A program made the translations under genes and the position numbers. A stretch of DNA of 64,000 nt from Streptomyces sp. SirexAA-E (GTDB lineage: Bacteria; Actinomycetota; Actinomycetes; Streptomycetales; Streptomycetaceae). The stretch covers positions 620,001 through 684,000 of the forward strand of contig NC_015953.1 in NCBI RefSeq assembly GCF_000177195.2, written 5' to 3'. The notes beneath the pieces were generated by a model. The model did no database searches, was not told the origin of the DNA, and saw only the letters and a list, made by a program, of their open reading frames with translations. Below, in pieces: positions 1 through 7,804 of this stretch (its first letter is position 1; each line of letters begins with the position of its first letter).

Positions 1-1
1 C

Positions 2-937
2 CTGGCACTCTCCGTGACCGGCTGCTCCGGAGACTCGTCCTCCGACGGCGGCCGGAAGGTCCGCTTCGGCTACATCAGCGACTACAACGGCGCCTCCCTG
101 CTGGCCATCGCCGACAAGCAGGGGCTGTGGAAGGAGCAGGGGCTCTCGCCGGACTACAAGGTCTTCACCAACGGCCCCCTGCAGATCCAGGCGCTCGGCT
201 CGGGCGACCTCGACTTCGGCTACATCGGGCCCGGCGCCATGTGGCTGCCCGCCTCGGGCAAGGCCAAGGTCGTCGCCGTCAACACGCTCGCGCGCGCCGA
301 CCGGGTGATCGCCCAGCCCGGCATCGACTCGATCCAGGACCTCAAGGGCAAGAAGGTCGGCGTCCCCGAGGGCACATCGGGCGAGATGGCGCTCAACCTG
401 GCCCTGCAGAAGGCGGGGATGAGCGAGAAGGACGTCGAGAAGGTGCCGATGGACCCCTCCACGGTGGTGTCCGCGTTCGTGTCGGGGCAGATCGACGGCG
501 CCGGGCTCTGGTATCCGCTGATCGACACCATCAAGGCCAGGAAGCCCGGTCTGAAGGAGGTGGCGAGCACCGCGGACTTCACCGACAAGGCGTTCCCGAC
601 CGCGTTCGTCAGCCCCGCGAAGGCGGACAAGGAGCTGACCACCAAGGTCGTCAAGGTCCTGCAGAAGGCCAACGACTGGCGGGCCGCGCACCCCGAGGAG
701 TCCGTCGACGCGGCGGCCGGTCTGCTGAAGATCGACCGCAAGGCCGTGGCGGCCGACGCGGCGAACGTGGAGACCCTGTCCACCGGGGAACTGGTCGCCA
801 AGACGAAGGACGGCACGGTCGGCGGCTGGCTGGACGGGCTCGGTGAGTTCTTCGTCGGCACCGGGCAGCTCCCGAAGGCGCCGGCCTCCACCACGTACTA
901 CGAGGGCGACCTCTACACGGAGGCGTACGGCAAGTGA
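2..937 (+). CDS. ABC transporter substrate-binding lipoprotein, SsuA/TauA type (5' end cut by window)
   Basis: Binding lipoprotein of an ABC importer of the sulfonate/taurine/nitrate class. The frame is already open at the window edge: it reads LALSVTGC, the end of a lipoprotein signal, so the true start lies upstream and the GTG at 14 is not the start. The mature part has the two-lobed SBP pattern: VRFGYISDYNGASLLAIADK near the N-terminus, then GDLDFGYIGPG, DLKGKKVGVPEGTSGE and a closing stretch before EGDLYTEAYGK. The stop (935-937) overlaps the GTG of the sulfatase by four bases, so the two are probably translated together. Permease and ATPase genes are expected upstream, outside the window. 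Pairing with a sulfatase suggests uptake of a sulfonate or sulfate ester; this is inferred from context. Confidence 0.85.
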   Translation: MALSVTGCSGDSSSDGGRKVRFGYISDYNGASLLAIADKQGLWKEQGLSPDYKVFTNGPLQIQALGSGDLDFGYIGPGAMWLPASGKAKVVAVNTLARADRVIAQPGIDSIQDLKGKKVGVPEGTSGEMALNLALQKAGMSEKDVEKVPMDPSTVVSAFVSGQIDGAGLWYPLIDTIKARKPGLKEVASTADFTDKAFPTAFVSPAKADKELTTKVVKVLQKANDWRAAHPEESVDAAAGLLKIDRKAVAADAANVETLSTGELVAKTKDGTVGGWLDGLGEFFVGTGQLPKAPASTTYYEGDLYTEAYGK

Positions 938-2445
938 ATCTCCTCTTCCTCATGACGGACCAGCACCGGGTGGACACCCTCGGCTGCTACGGGAACCCTC
1001 ATGTCGCGACCCCGAACCTGGACCGGCTGGCGGCGACCGGCACGCGGTTCGACCGGTTCTACACACCCACCGCCATCTGCACCCCGGCGCGGGCCAGCCT
1101 GCTCACCGGGCAGGCCCCGTTCCGGCACCGGCTGCTCGCCAACTACGAGCGGAACGTGGGGTATCTGGAGGATCTGCGGGAGGACGCCTTCACCTTCCCC
1201 GCCGCGCTCGCCGAGCGAGACTACCGCCTCGGCCTGGTCGGCAAGTGGCACGGCGGCACCCACCGCAACGCCGCCTCCTACGGCTTCGAGGGCCCGGACC
1301 TGCCGGGCTGGCACAACCCGGTCGACCACCCCGACTACCTGGCGTACCTGGAGGAGCGCGGCCTGCCCCCGTACCGGATCTCCGACCCGGTGCGGGGCAC
1401 GGCGCCCGGCGGCAACCCGGGGAACCTGCTGGCCGCGCGGCTGCACCAGCCGGTGGAGGCGACCTTCGAGTACTACCTCGCCACCCGGGCCATCGAACAG
1501 CTGGAGGAGTACGCGGCGGGCGGCCGCCCCTTCTTCCTGGCCACCCACTTCTTCGGGCCGCATCTGCCGTATCTGCTGCCCGACGCCTACTACGACCTCT
1601 ACGACCCGGCGCTGGTCGAGCTCCCGCCGTCGGTCGCGGAGACCTTCGAGGGCAAACCGCCGGTGCAGCGCAACTACAGCGCCCACTGGGCCTTCGACAC
1701 CATCCCGATCGAGACCTCGCGCAAGCTGATCGCCGTCTACTGGGGTTATGTGACTCTGATCGACGAGCAGATCGGGCGCATCCTGACGCGCCTGGACGAG
1801 CTGGGGCTCGGGGAGGACACCTCGGTGTTCTTCACCGCGGACCACGGGGAGTTCACGGGCGCGCACCGGCTGCACGACAAGGGCCCGGCGATGTACGAGG
1901 ACATCTACCGCATCCCCGGGATCGTGCGGATCCCCGGGGCGCCCCCGCAGGTCCGGGACGAGCTGGTGAGCCTGACCGACTGCACGGCGACCCTGCTGGA
2001 GCTGGCGGGCTGCGACACCTCGCCCGCGGTGGACAGCCGCAGTCTGGTGCCGCTGGTGCGCGGTGAGGAGCCCGGGTGGCCGGGCGAGCTGGTCGCCGAG
2101 TTCCACGGCCACCACTTCCCGTACCCGCAGCGGATGATCCGCGACGACCGCTACAAGCTCGTCGTCAACCCGGAGTCGGTCAACGAGCTGTACGACCTCG
2201 AGGCGGACCCGCACGAGCTCAGCAACCGGTACACGCACCCGGAGTTCGCGCCGGTACGCACCCGGCTGACGCGGCGGCTGTACGAGCTGCTGCGGGAGCG
2301 CGGTGACAACTTCTACCACTGGATGACGTCGATGTACGACATCGGCGCCTCCGACTACGACCCGAGTCTCAGCGCCTTCGAGACCGGTGACACCACATGG
2401 ACCCCGGACGCGGATGCGGCCGGGGCCGGGACGGGGGCCCCGTGA
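934..2445 (+). CDS. Type I (formylglycine) sulfatase
   Basis: Hydrolyses a sulfate ester. It has 503 residues, in the usual 450-550 range. The N-terminal MTDQHRVDTLGCYG metal-site segment is followed by the sulfatase signature CTPARASLLTG; Cys49 is the residue that formylglycine-generating enzyme would convert. DHGEF in the middle and NELYDLEADPHEL near the C-terminus are also family hallmarks. No signal peptide is visible, so it is probably cytoplasmic and would act on imported substrate. GTG start at 934 overlaps the stop of the binding-protein gene, and its own stop overlaps the GTG of the GH43 gene, giving a three-gene coupled unit. The DQHR form of the first motif is shared with choline-sulfatase and phosphonate-monoesterase relatives, so the substrate cannot be named. 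Confidence 0.88.
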   Translation: MNLLFLMTDQHRVDTLGCYGNPHVATPNLDRLAATGTRFDRFYTPTAICTPARASLLTGQAPFRHRLLANYERNVGYLEDLREDAFTFPAALAERDYRLGLVGKWHGGTHRNAASYGFEGPDLPGWHNPVDHPDYLAYLEERGLPPYRISDPVRGTAPGGNPGNLLAARLHQPVEATFEYYLATRAIEQLEEYAAGGRPFFLATHFFGPHLPYLLPDAYYDLYDPALVELPPSVAETFEGKPPVQRNYSAHWAFDTIPIETSRKLIAVYWGYVTLIDEQIGRILTRLDELGLGEDTSVFFTADHGEFTGAHRLHDKGPAMYEDIYRIPGIVRIPGAPPQVRDELVSLTDCTATLLELAGCDTSPAVDSRSLVPLVRGEEPGWPGELVAEFHGHHFPYPQRMIRDDRYKLVVNPESVNELYDLEADPHELSNRYTHPEFAPVRTRLTRRLYELLRERGDNFYHWMTSMYDIGASDYDPSLSAFETGDTTWTPDADAAGAGTGAP

Positions 2446-4790
2446 GACGCACGCGCGGGACCGTCAGCCCGTGGGCCGCGGCGGCCGCCGCCCTGCTGTG
2501 GCTGTGCACCCTGGCCGCCGCGCCCTCCCACGGCGCCCCGCGGCCCCCGGCCGCGCCGGCGACGTACACCAACCCGGTGACCGGCACCACCGTCGACACG
2601 TTCCCCGACCCGGTGATGATCCGGGGCAAGGACGGGTTCTGGTACGCCTACGGCACACAGAACCCGGTGTTCCAGAGCAAGGGTGAGGACGGGGAGCGCA
2701 TCCTGCCGATCCTGCGTTCCGCGGACATGGTCAGCTGGGAGTACGCCGGGGAGGTCTTCACCCCGGCGACCCGTCCCGCCTGGCTGGAGGGTTCGCGGCT
2801 GTGGGCGCCGGACGTCCACTACGCGTTCGGGCGGTACTACCTCTACTACTCCGTGCCCGGCCGCAACACCGTGGGCCTCGTGACCGCGCCGACCCCGACC
2901 GGCCCGTGGAGCGACCGGGGCGCGGTGCTGCCGTCCCCGAGCGGCTGCCCCGCGGGCAACATCGACCAGGCGCAGTTCACCGACACCGACGGCACGCCCT
3001 ACCTGTACTGGGGCAGCTACGACACGATCTGCGTCGCGAAGATGAACGGCGACCGGACCCGGACCGAGGGCGAGGTCACCCAGGTCGCGCGGGGCCGCCG
3101 CGTCGAGGGCGGGTTCGTCGTCCAGCGGGACGGGTTCTACTACCTCTTCTACTCCGACGCGGGCTGCTGCGACGGCGCGTTCAGCGGCTACCAGGTGAAG
3201 GTGGGCCGCTCCACCTCGCCCACGGGGCCGTTCACCGACGACGAGGGCACCGATCTGATGGCCCTGACCAGCAAGGCGGGTGTCGTCGTCTCGGCCGGCG
3301 GGAACCGGTGGATCGGCCCGGGGCACAACGCGATCCAGACCGATCTGTCGGGTCAGGACTGGCTGGTCTACCACGGCATCCCGAGCGAGTCGCCGGATCT
3401 CGCCCCGGCGTCGAACGGTTCGCTCAAGCTGACCCGGCGTCCGATGCTGATCGACCGGCTCGACTGGATCGGCGGCTGGCCCGTCGTCCGCGCGGGCGCG
3501 GGCCCCTCGGACGGTCCGACGGCCGCCCCGGTCACCTCGTGGGCTGCCGGGGGGTCCTTCGGCGGAGGGCTGTCCGGCTGGCGCGCCGAGGGCGCGTCGC
3601 CCGCCGGCTGGTCCGCCGGTACGGACCGCGACTCCGGCGGGTACGCGGCGTACGCGCCGGCCCGTCCGGCGACGGACCCGGCGTATCTGCTCGCCGCGGG
3701 ACGGGCGCCCGCCGCGCTGCGCGCGGAGGCGGATCTCCGGGTGACGTCCCCGTCCGGGGCCGCCGGGCTGACGGTCGCCCACAAGGACGCGGGCAACCGG
3801 GTGGTGGCCTGGCTCGACCGCGCCCGCGGCGCCCTGGTCACCGACGTGCGGGTGGGCGGTGCGAGCCGCGGCGAGCGGGTGACCGCGCTGCCGGCCGGTT
3901 TCTCGTGGGACACCTGGCACACCGTGTCGGTGGAGGTGCGGGGCACCCGGATGACGGTCGAGGTGACCGGCGACCGGCTGCGGGACCCGGTGGCCGTCCA
4001 GGACCGGGTGCTGCCCGCCGGGGCCGTCCGTGAGGGCGCGGTCGGCGCGGCGGCACGGGGTGCCGGCGCGGCGGCGGACAACGTGGGGGCGGCGGCGCTG
4101 TACCGGCCGGTGGTCTCGCGGGTACCGCAGGCGGGTCCGGGCAGGCCGCTGCCCGCGTTCAGCGACGAGTTCGACGCGGCGACCGTCCCGGGTACGACGG
4201 AGGGTTCGCCCTGGCGGTGGGTACGCGGCCCGGCCTCCGGGGTGCGGGCGACGGGCGGTTCGCTGTCCTGGCCGACCCAGGACGCGGAGCTGTATCTCGG
4301 CGACAACAGCGCCTCTGTGCTCCTGCGGGACGCCCCGCCGGGGGACTTCACGGTCGAGACGAAGCTGCGGTTCGCGCCCGCCCAGGCGGCCCAGCAGGCC
4401 GGGCTGGTGCTGTACGAGAACGACGACCGCTGGTTCAAGCTGGTCCACTCGGTGCTGCCGCTCACCAACGGCGACGGGGCGGTGCTGCACGTGAGCGAGT
4501 TCGGCAAGGAGGGCGAGCGGCCGACCACCACCCCGCCGACCGCCGTCGCCAACGCCCCCATGTTCGGCGGCCCCACGGCGGACACCATGTGGCTGCGGCT
4601 GGCCTACCACCGTGACACCGCGCATCAGGAGCACGAGGTCAGGGCTTCCACCAGCCGGGACGGTGCGCACTGGTCGCCCGGCGGTGTCTGGACGCTCCCG
4701 GCGCGGGGCGATCTGCGGATCGGGCTGGTCTCCCTGAACCGGTCGGGGGCGGTGGCCGACTTCGACTACGTGCGGACGTACGCTCCCTGA
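2442..4790 (+). CDS. Secreted glycoside hydrolase family 43 enzyme with C-terminal DUF1349-like domain
   Basis: Probable extracellular alpha-L-arabinofuranosidase, arabinanase or xylosidase-like enzyme, 782 residues. I chose the GTG at 2442 rather than the upstream ATG at 2397: it overlaps the sulfatase stop as GTGA and gives a clean Sec signal peptide (RRTR, then a hydrophobic run, then a cleavage-like APSHGA). The GH43 five-blade propeller fills about residues 42-360, with candidate catalytic base Asp56 (FPDP), modulator Asp175 (NIDQAQF) and acid Glu222 (VEGGFV). A middle beta-sandwich region follows. About residues 580-780 look like the concanavalin-like DUF1349 domain found after many GH43 modules (LYENDDRWFKLVHS). 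Co-translation with a sulfatase is unusual and hints at a sulfated or arabinose-decorated glycan. Confidence 0.85.
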   Translation: MRRTRGTVSPWAAAAAALLWLCTLAAAPSHGAPRPPAAPATYTNPVTGTTVDTFPDPVMIRGKDGFWYAYGTQNPVFQSKGEDGERILPILRSADMVSWEYAGEVFTPATRPAWLEGSRLWAPDVHYAFGRYYLYYSVPGRNTVGLVTAPTPTGPWSDRGAVLPSPSGCPAGNIDQAQFTDTDGTPYLYWGSYDTICVAKMNGDRTRTEGEVTQVARGRRVEGGFVVQRDGFYYLFYSDAGCCDGAFSGYQVKVGRSTSPTGPFTDDEGTDLMALTSKAGVVVSAGGNRWIGPGHNAIQTDLSGQDWLVYHGIPSESPDLAPASNGSLKLTRRPMLIDRLDWIGGWPVVRAGAGPSDGPTAAPVTSWAAGGSFGGGLSGWRAEGASPAGWSAGTDRDSGGYAAYAPARPATDPAYLLAAGRAPAALRAEADLRVTSPSGAAGLTVAHKDAGNRVVAWLDRARGALVTDVRVGGASRGERVTALPAGFSWDTWHTVSVEVRGTRMTVEVTGDRLRDPVAVQDRVLPAGAVREGAVGAAARGAGAAADNVGAAALYRPVVSRVPQAGPGRPLPAFSDEFDAATVPGTTEGSPWRWVRGPASGVRATGGSLSWPTQDAELYLGDNSASVLLRDAPPGDFTVETKLRFAPAQAAQQAGLVLYENDDRWFKLVHSVLPLTNGDGAVLHVSEFGKEGERPTTTPPTAVANAPMFGGPTADTMWLRLAYHRDTAHQEHEVRASTSRDGAHWSPGGVWTLPARGDLRIGLVSLNRSGAVADFDYVRTYAP

Positions 4791-4806
4791 CAGCCCGTCA
4801 AGTCGT

Positions 4807-4837
4807 GCGGGGCCCGGCGGCGACTGCCGGGCCCCGC
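4807..4837. terminator. Bidirectional hairpin terminator
   Basis: Perfect 12-bp stem (GCGGGGCCCGGC at 4807-4818 pairing with 4826-4837) around a 7-nt loop. It sits between the convergent GH43 and GH74 genes, so it can serve both. No U-tract is present, which is usual in Streptomyces. Confidence 0.75.
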
Positions 4838-4853
4838 GTGCGTGCCGGAGGGG

Positions 4854-7577
4854 TCAGCCCACGGTGCAGGCCTGGCCGTCCAGGGTGAAGGCGGCCGGTT
4901 CGGCGTTGCTCCCCGCCCAACTGCCGGTGAAGCCGAAGCCCGCCGACGAGCCGGGCGCCACCGTGCCGTTCCAGCCGGCGTCCGTGACGGTGACCTTCAC
5001 CCCGTCCTGCCGGTGCGAGGCGTTCCAGATCTGGCTGATCTGCTGCCCGCCGGGGAACGACCAGCCGAGCTTCCAGCCGTTGTACGCGGCGTCACCCGTG
5101 TTGGTGACCGTCACATCGGCCTGGAAGCCGCCCGGCCACTGGTTGGTGACCGCGTACGTCACCGCACAGGCGGCGTCCGCGGGCTGCTCCGGACCGGGAT
5201 CGGTGCCGGGATCGGTGCCGGGATCGGTGCCGGGGTCCGTGCCTCCGCCGCCGCTGTCGGAGGTCTCGCCCACCTGGATCCCGCGCCCGTTGGTGGAGAC
5301 GTAGACGCGCCCGTAGACCCTGGGGTCGCCCGTGATCGCGGCGCCGGTCCAGCCCCACTGGTGGGCGTCGTCGTTGATCCTGGTCCAGCTCGCCCCGGCG
5401 TCGGTGGACCGGAAGATGCCGCGCACCCCGCCGATCTTCGCGCTGACGAACACCGTCCGGTACGAGGCGCCCGGGGCGGCCTTGCCGAAGCCCACGCTGT
5501 CCGCCTGCTCGACGCCGGCGGACTTCGTGAACGTCGCCCCGGAGTCGGTGGAGCGCCACAGACCGTACGCCCCGGTGTCGGAGCCGCCCGCGAGCCAGAT
5601 GTCGCCCTCCGTCCCGGGCAGTGCCTGGAAGCGGACGTTGCCCTCGGCGGGCAGCCCGGTGGCCTCGGCGGTGAAGGTCGCCCCGCCGTCGGTCGAGACG
5701 TAGAAGGTGCCCGCCTCGAATCCGTAGAACTTCTCGGGGTTCTTCCGGTCGGACTCGACCGTGGCACCGGCCGGGATGCCGGTGGAGGCGGTCCAGGAGG
5801 TGCCGAAGCCGGTGGTGTGGTGGACGCCCGCGCCCTCCGGGCTCCACACGAAGCCGCTGCCGTCCGCCGCCGCCGCGACCGTGCCGCCGCCGGTGACGCC
5901 CGAAGGCTCCGAGCCCTGGAACCAGTTGGCCCCGTTGTCGGTGGAGAAGCCGATGTGGGGCGCGGCGTCGGAGTTGCCGACCCGGACGACCGTGCCGGGC
6001 GAGCTCTCCGCGAAGTCCAGGCTGGTGGTCGAGTCGAGGTTCGGGGAGGTGTACATCAGGTCCGGCACGGCGTCGAGGTCGGTGTGCCGGAAGCCCCCGA
6101 TGTCACCGAGTGCGCTCAGCAACGGTGCCCCGGAGGGCGGGCTGGCCAGGTCGTTGACGGCCGTCTCCTCGATCCCCTTCACCATGGGGGTGATCCTGAA
6201 CGTGCCGCCGGAGTCCCAGGACGTGAGGTCCTCGGTGCCGTAGACCGTCGCTCCGGTGCCGTACATCATCCGGTCCGAGTCGAACGGGTCGATCTCCAGC
6301 GCCTCCGTCATCCAGCCCAGCTTCGGGGCGGTCTCGGGCGGTGCGGGGGAAGCGCCCCAGGAGAGCCACGGCACGGAGGAGACGTCCAGCGTGTAGCGGT
6401 TGGAGCGGTTCGGGTAGCCGGTGTAGTCCCAGGCCTGGGTCCAGGTGGCACCGCTGTCCGTGGAGCGGAAGATCTGGGTGTCGGGCCACCAGGAGCTGTA
6501 GGCGGTGGCCATCAGGGTGCCGGGCTTCTGCCGGTCCACGGAGAGCCCGCTGAAGCCGTAGTAGGCGTCGGCCTCCGCCACCGGGCTGACGTCCTGCCAG
6601 GCGCCGGACGCCGTGTCGTACCGCCAGATCCGGCCCTTGCCGCCGTCGTAGGGGCCGCCCGTGTCGCTCAGCGTCAGATAGAGGTGGCCGGTCGCGGAGT
6701 CGAGTACGCCCTTGTGCGCGAGGTAGCCGGTGGGCTGGCCCGGGATCCGCGACCAGGTGGCGCCGCCGTCCGTGGAGCGGTAGACGGTGTTCTCCTTGTC
6801 GGCGACCCCGACGTAGATGTCCTGGGTGGCGCTGCCCGCGCTGCCGGAACGCTCGTCGAAGGTCACCCAGACGATGCCCTGGTTGTCGTTGCCGTAGCCG
6901 CTGGTGTCCGACGGGTCCTGCGCGTAGTTCCCGGGGTTGGGGAAGGCCGTCACCTCGGACCAGCTGACTCCCGCGTCGGTGGACCGCCAGAGGCCGTTGC
7001 CGCTGGGCGCGCCCAGGTAGAGCACGGAGTTCTTGTTCGGGTCGACCGCGAGCCGCTCCCCCATGCCGCGTCCGGGCATGTTGCCGCCGAGCTTGAACGG
7101 GAGGGTGGCCGCCTTCCAGGAGGCGCCCCGGTCCGAGGAGCGCAGGACCGCGCCGTCGGTCGGGTCCCAGCTGTTGGTGTACGTCCCCACGGCGGCGTAC
7201 ACGTTGTCGGGGTCGACCGTGTCGGAGGCGAGGCTCACCACGCCCGTCCAGCCCCAGCGGTCCCAGTCCACCCAGTCCAGCAGGGGCTTCCACTGCTTGC
7301 CGGACTGGTCCCAGCGGTAGGCGCCGCCGATGTCGGTCCGGGCGTAGGCGAGGTTCTTCTCGGACCGGTTGAAGACGATCCCGGGGACGAAGCCGCCGCC
7401 GTCGATCCGGGCGTTCTTCCAGGTGTAGGTGTCCGCGGCTATGGACACATCCGATGCTTCTGTCGCAGCAGGTGCCTCGTCGGAGCGCGCCACGGCAGGG
7501 GTTCCGATGAGTGACAACCCTGCGGTCAGGGCGAGCGCCGCCAGCAGGGCGGCGAAGGGTCTGGGGCTTGAACGCAC
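4854..7577 (-). CDS. Secreted GH74 xyloglucanase with C-terminal CBM2
   Basis: Extracellular endo-xyloglucanase, 907 residues. I place the start at GTG 7577: it is preceded by GGAGAGG with 8-nt spacing and gives a good Sec signal (RSSPRPF, then a hydrophobic core, then TPAVARS). The in-frame ATG at 7625 and longer forms have poorer ribosome sites and overlap or approach the operator. The catalytic part (about 50-760) has repeated Asp-box/BNR motifs (STDGGATW, SSDRGASW) typical of the two seven-blade propellers. Candidate catalytic aspartates are Asp82 (TDIGGAYRWD) and the Asp of LEIDPFDSDRMMYGTGA. A GTDP-repeat linker leads to a family 2 cellulose-binding module (about 800-907) with the paired cysteines of CAVTY and QACTVG. 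A CebR box upstream indicates induction by cello-oligosaccharides. Confidence 0.93.
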   Translation of the reverse strand: MRSSPRPFAALLAALALTAGLSLIGTPAVARSDEAPAATEASDVSIAADTYTWKNARIDGGGFVPGIVFNRSEKNLAYARTDIGGAYRWDQSGKQWKPLLDWVDWDRWGWTGVVSLASDTVDPDNVYAAVGTYTNSWDPTDGAVLRSSDRGASWKAATLPFKLGGNMPGRGMGERLAVDPNKNSVLYLGAPSGNGLWRSTDAGVSWSEVTAFPNPGNYAQDPSDTSGYGNDNQGIVWVTFDERSGSAGSATQDIYVGVADKENTVYRSTDGGATWSRIPGQPTGYLAHKGVLDSATGHLYLTLSDTGGPYDGGKGRIWRYDTASGAWQDVSPVAEADAYYGFSGLSVDRQKPGTLMATAYSSWWPDTQIFRSTDSGATWTQAWDYTGYPNRSNRYTLDVSSVPWLSWGASPAPPETAPKLGWMTEALEIDPFDSDRMMYGTGATVYGTEDLTSWDSGGTFRITPMVKGIEETAVNDLASPPSGAPLLSALGDIGGFRHTDLDAVPDLMYTSPNLDSTTSLDFAESSPGTVVRVGNSDAAPHIGFSTDNGANWFQGSEPSGVTGGGTVAAAADGSGFVWSPEGAGVHHTTGFGTSWTASTGIPAGATVESDRKNPEKFYGFEAGTFYVSTDGGATFTAEATGLPAEGNVRFQALPGTEGDIWLAGGSDTGAYGLWRSTDSGATFTKSAGVEQADSVGFGKAAPGASYRTVFVSAKIGGVRGIFRSTDAGASWTRINDDAHQWGWTGAAITGDPRVYGRVYVSTNGRGIQVGETSDSGGGGTDPGTDPGTDPGTDPGPEQPADAACAVTYAVTNQWPGGFQADVTVTNTGDAAYNGWKLGWSFPGGQQISQIWNASHRQDGVKVTVTDAGWNGTVAPGSSAGFGFTGSWAGSNAEPAAFTLDGQACTVG
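5197..5244. repeat. 12-bp tandem repeat encoding the GH74 linker
   Basis: Three identical copies of GGATCGGTGCCG (5197-5232) plus one diverged copy (5233-5244). On the minus strand they encode Gly-Thr-Asp-Pro repeats joining the catalytic domain to the CBM2. Perfect copies suggest recent slippage or gene conversion, so linker length may vary among strains. Confidence 0.85.
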
Positions 7578-7635
7578 GGGAGCGTCCTCTCCGGACTGGA
7601 CCGCCGCAGGGGCGGTGGAGGGCATGGCATACACA

Positions 7636-7649
7636 TGGGAGCGCTCCCA
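7636..7649. promoter_or_regulatory. CebR operator
   Basis: Perfect 14-bp palindrome TGGGAGCGCTCCCA, identical to the known Streptomyces CebR (cellobiose/cellotriose-responsive LacI-family repressor) binding site. It lies 59-72 bp upstream of the chosen GTG of the GH74 gene, in its promoter region. I saw no second copy in this window. Confidence 0.88.
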
Positions 7650-7747
7650 GAACACCGTGATCGTAGCGTCGCCCCCTTTCCTGGAGAAGGGTCGTGCACA
7701 GCTTTCATCGGATGACTGGACGGGCCGTCGGCCGGAGGGACACAAAC

Positions 7748-7781
7748 GGCCCCCGCCGGACACCTTCGTCCGGCGGGGGCC
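7748..7781 (-). terminator. Terminator of the transketolase gene
   Basis: Perfect 13-bp stem (GGCCCCCGCCGGA, 7748-7760, with 7769-7781) and 8-nt loop, 24 bp beyond the transketolase stop. It insulates the GH74 promoter from read-through. Confidence 0.8.
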
Positions 7782-7804
7782 GTGCGGTCGGTGCGGCGGC
7801 GCGC

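Noticed and set aside
2355-4670. 771-codon open frame on the minus strand, antisense to the GH43 gene
   Set aside because: Arg/Gly/Pro-rich shadow of a high-GC gene; no family motif or ribosome site, while the plus strand has clear catalytic motifs.
4842-7514. 890-codon open frame on the plus strand, antisense to GH74
   Set aside because: Val/Gly/Arg-rich shadow; the minus strand encodes an unmistakable GH74-CBM2 protein.
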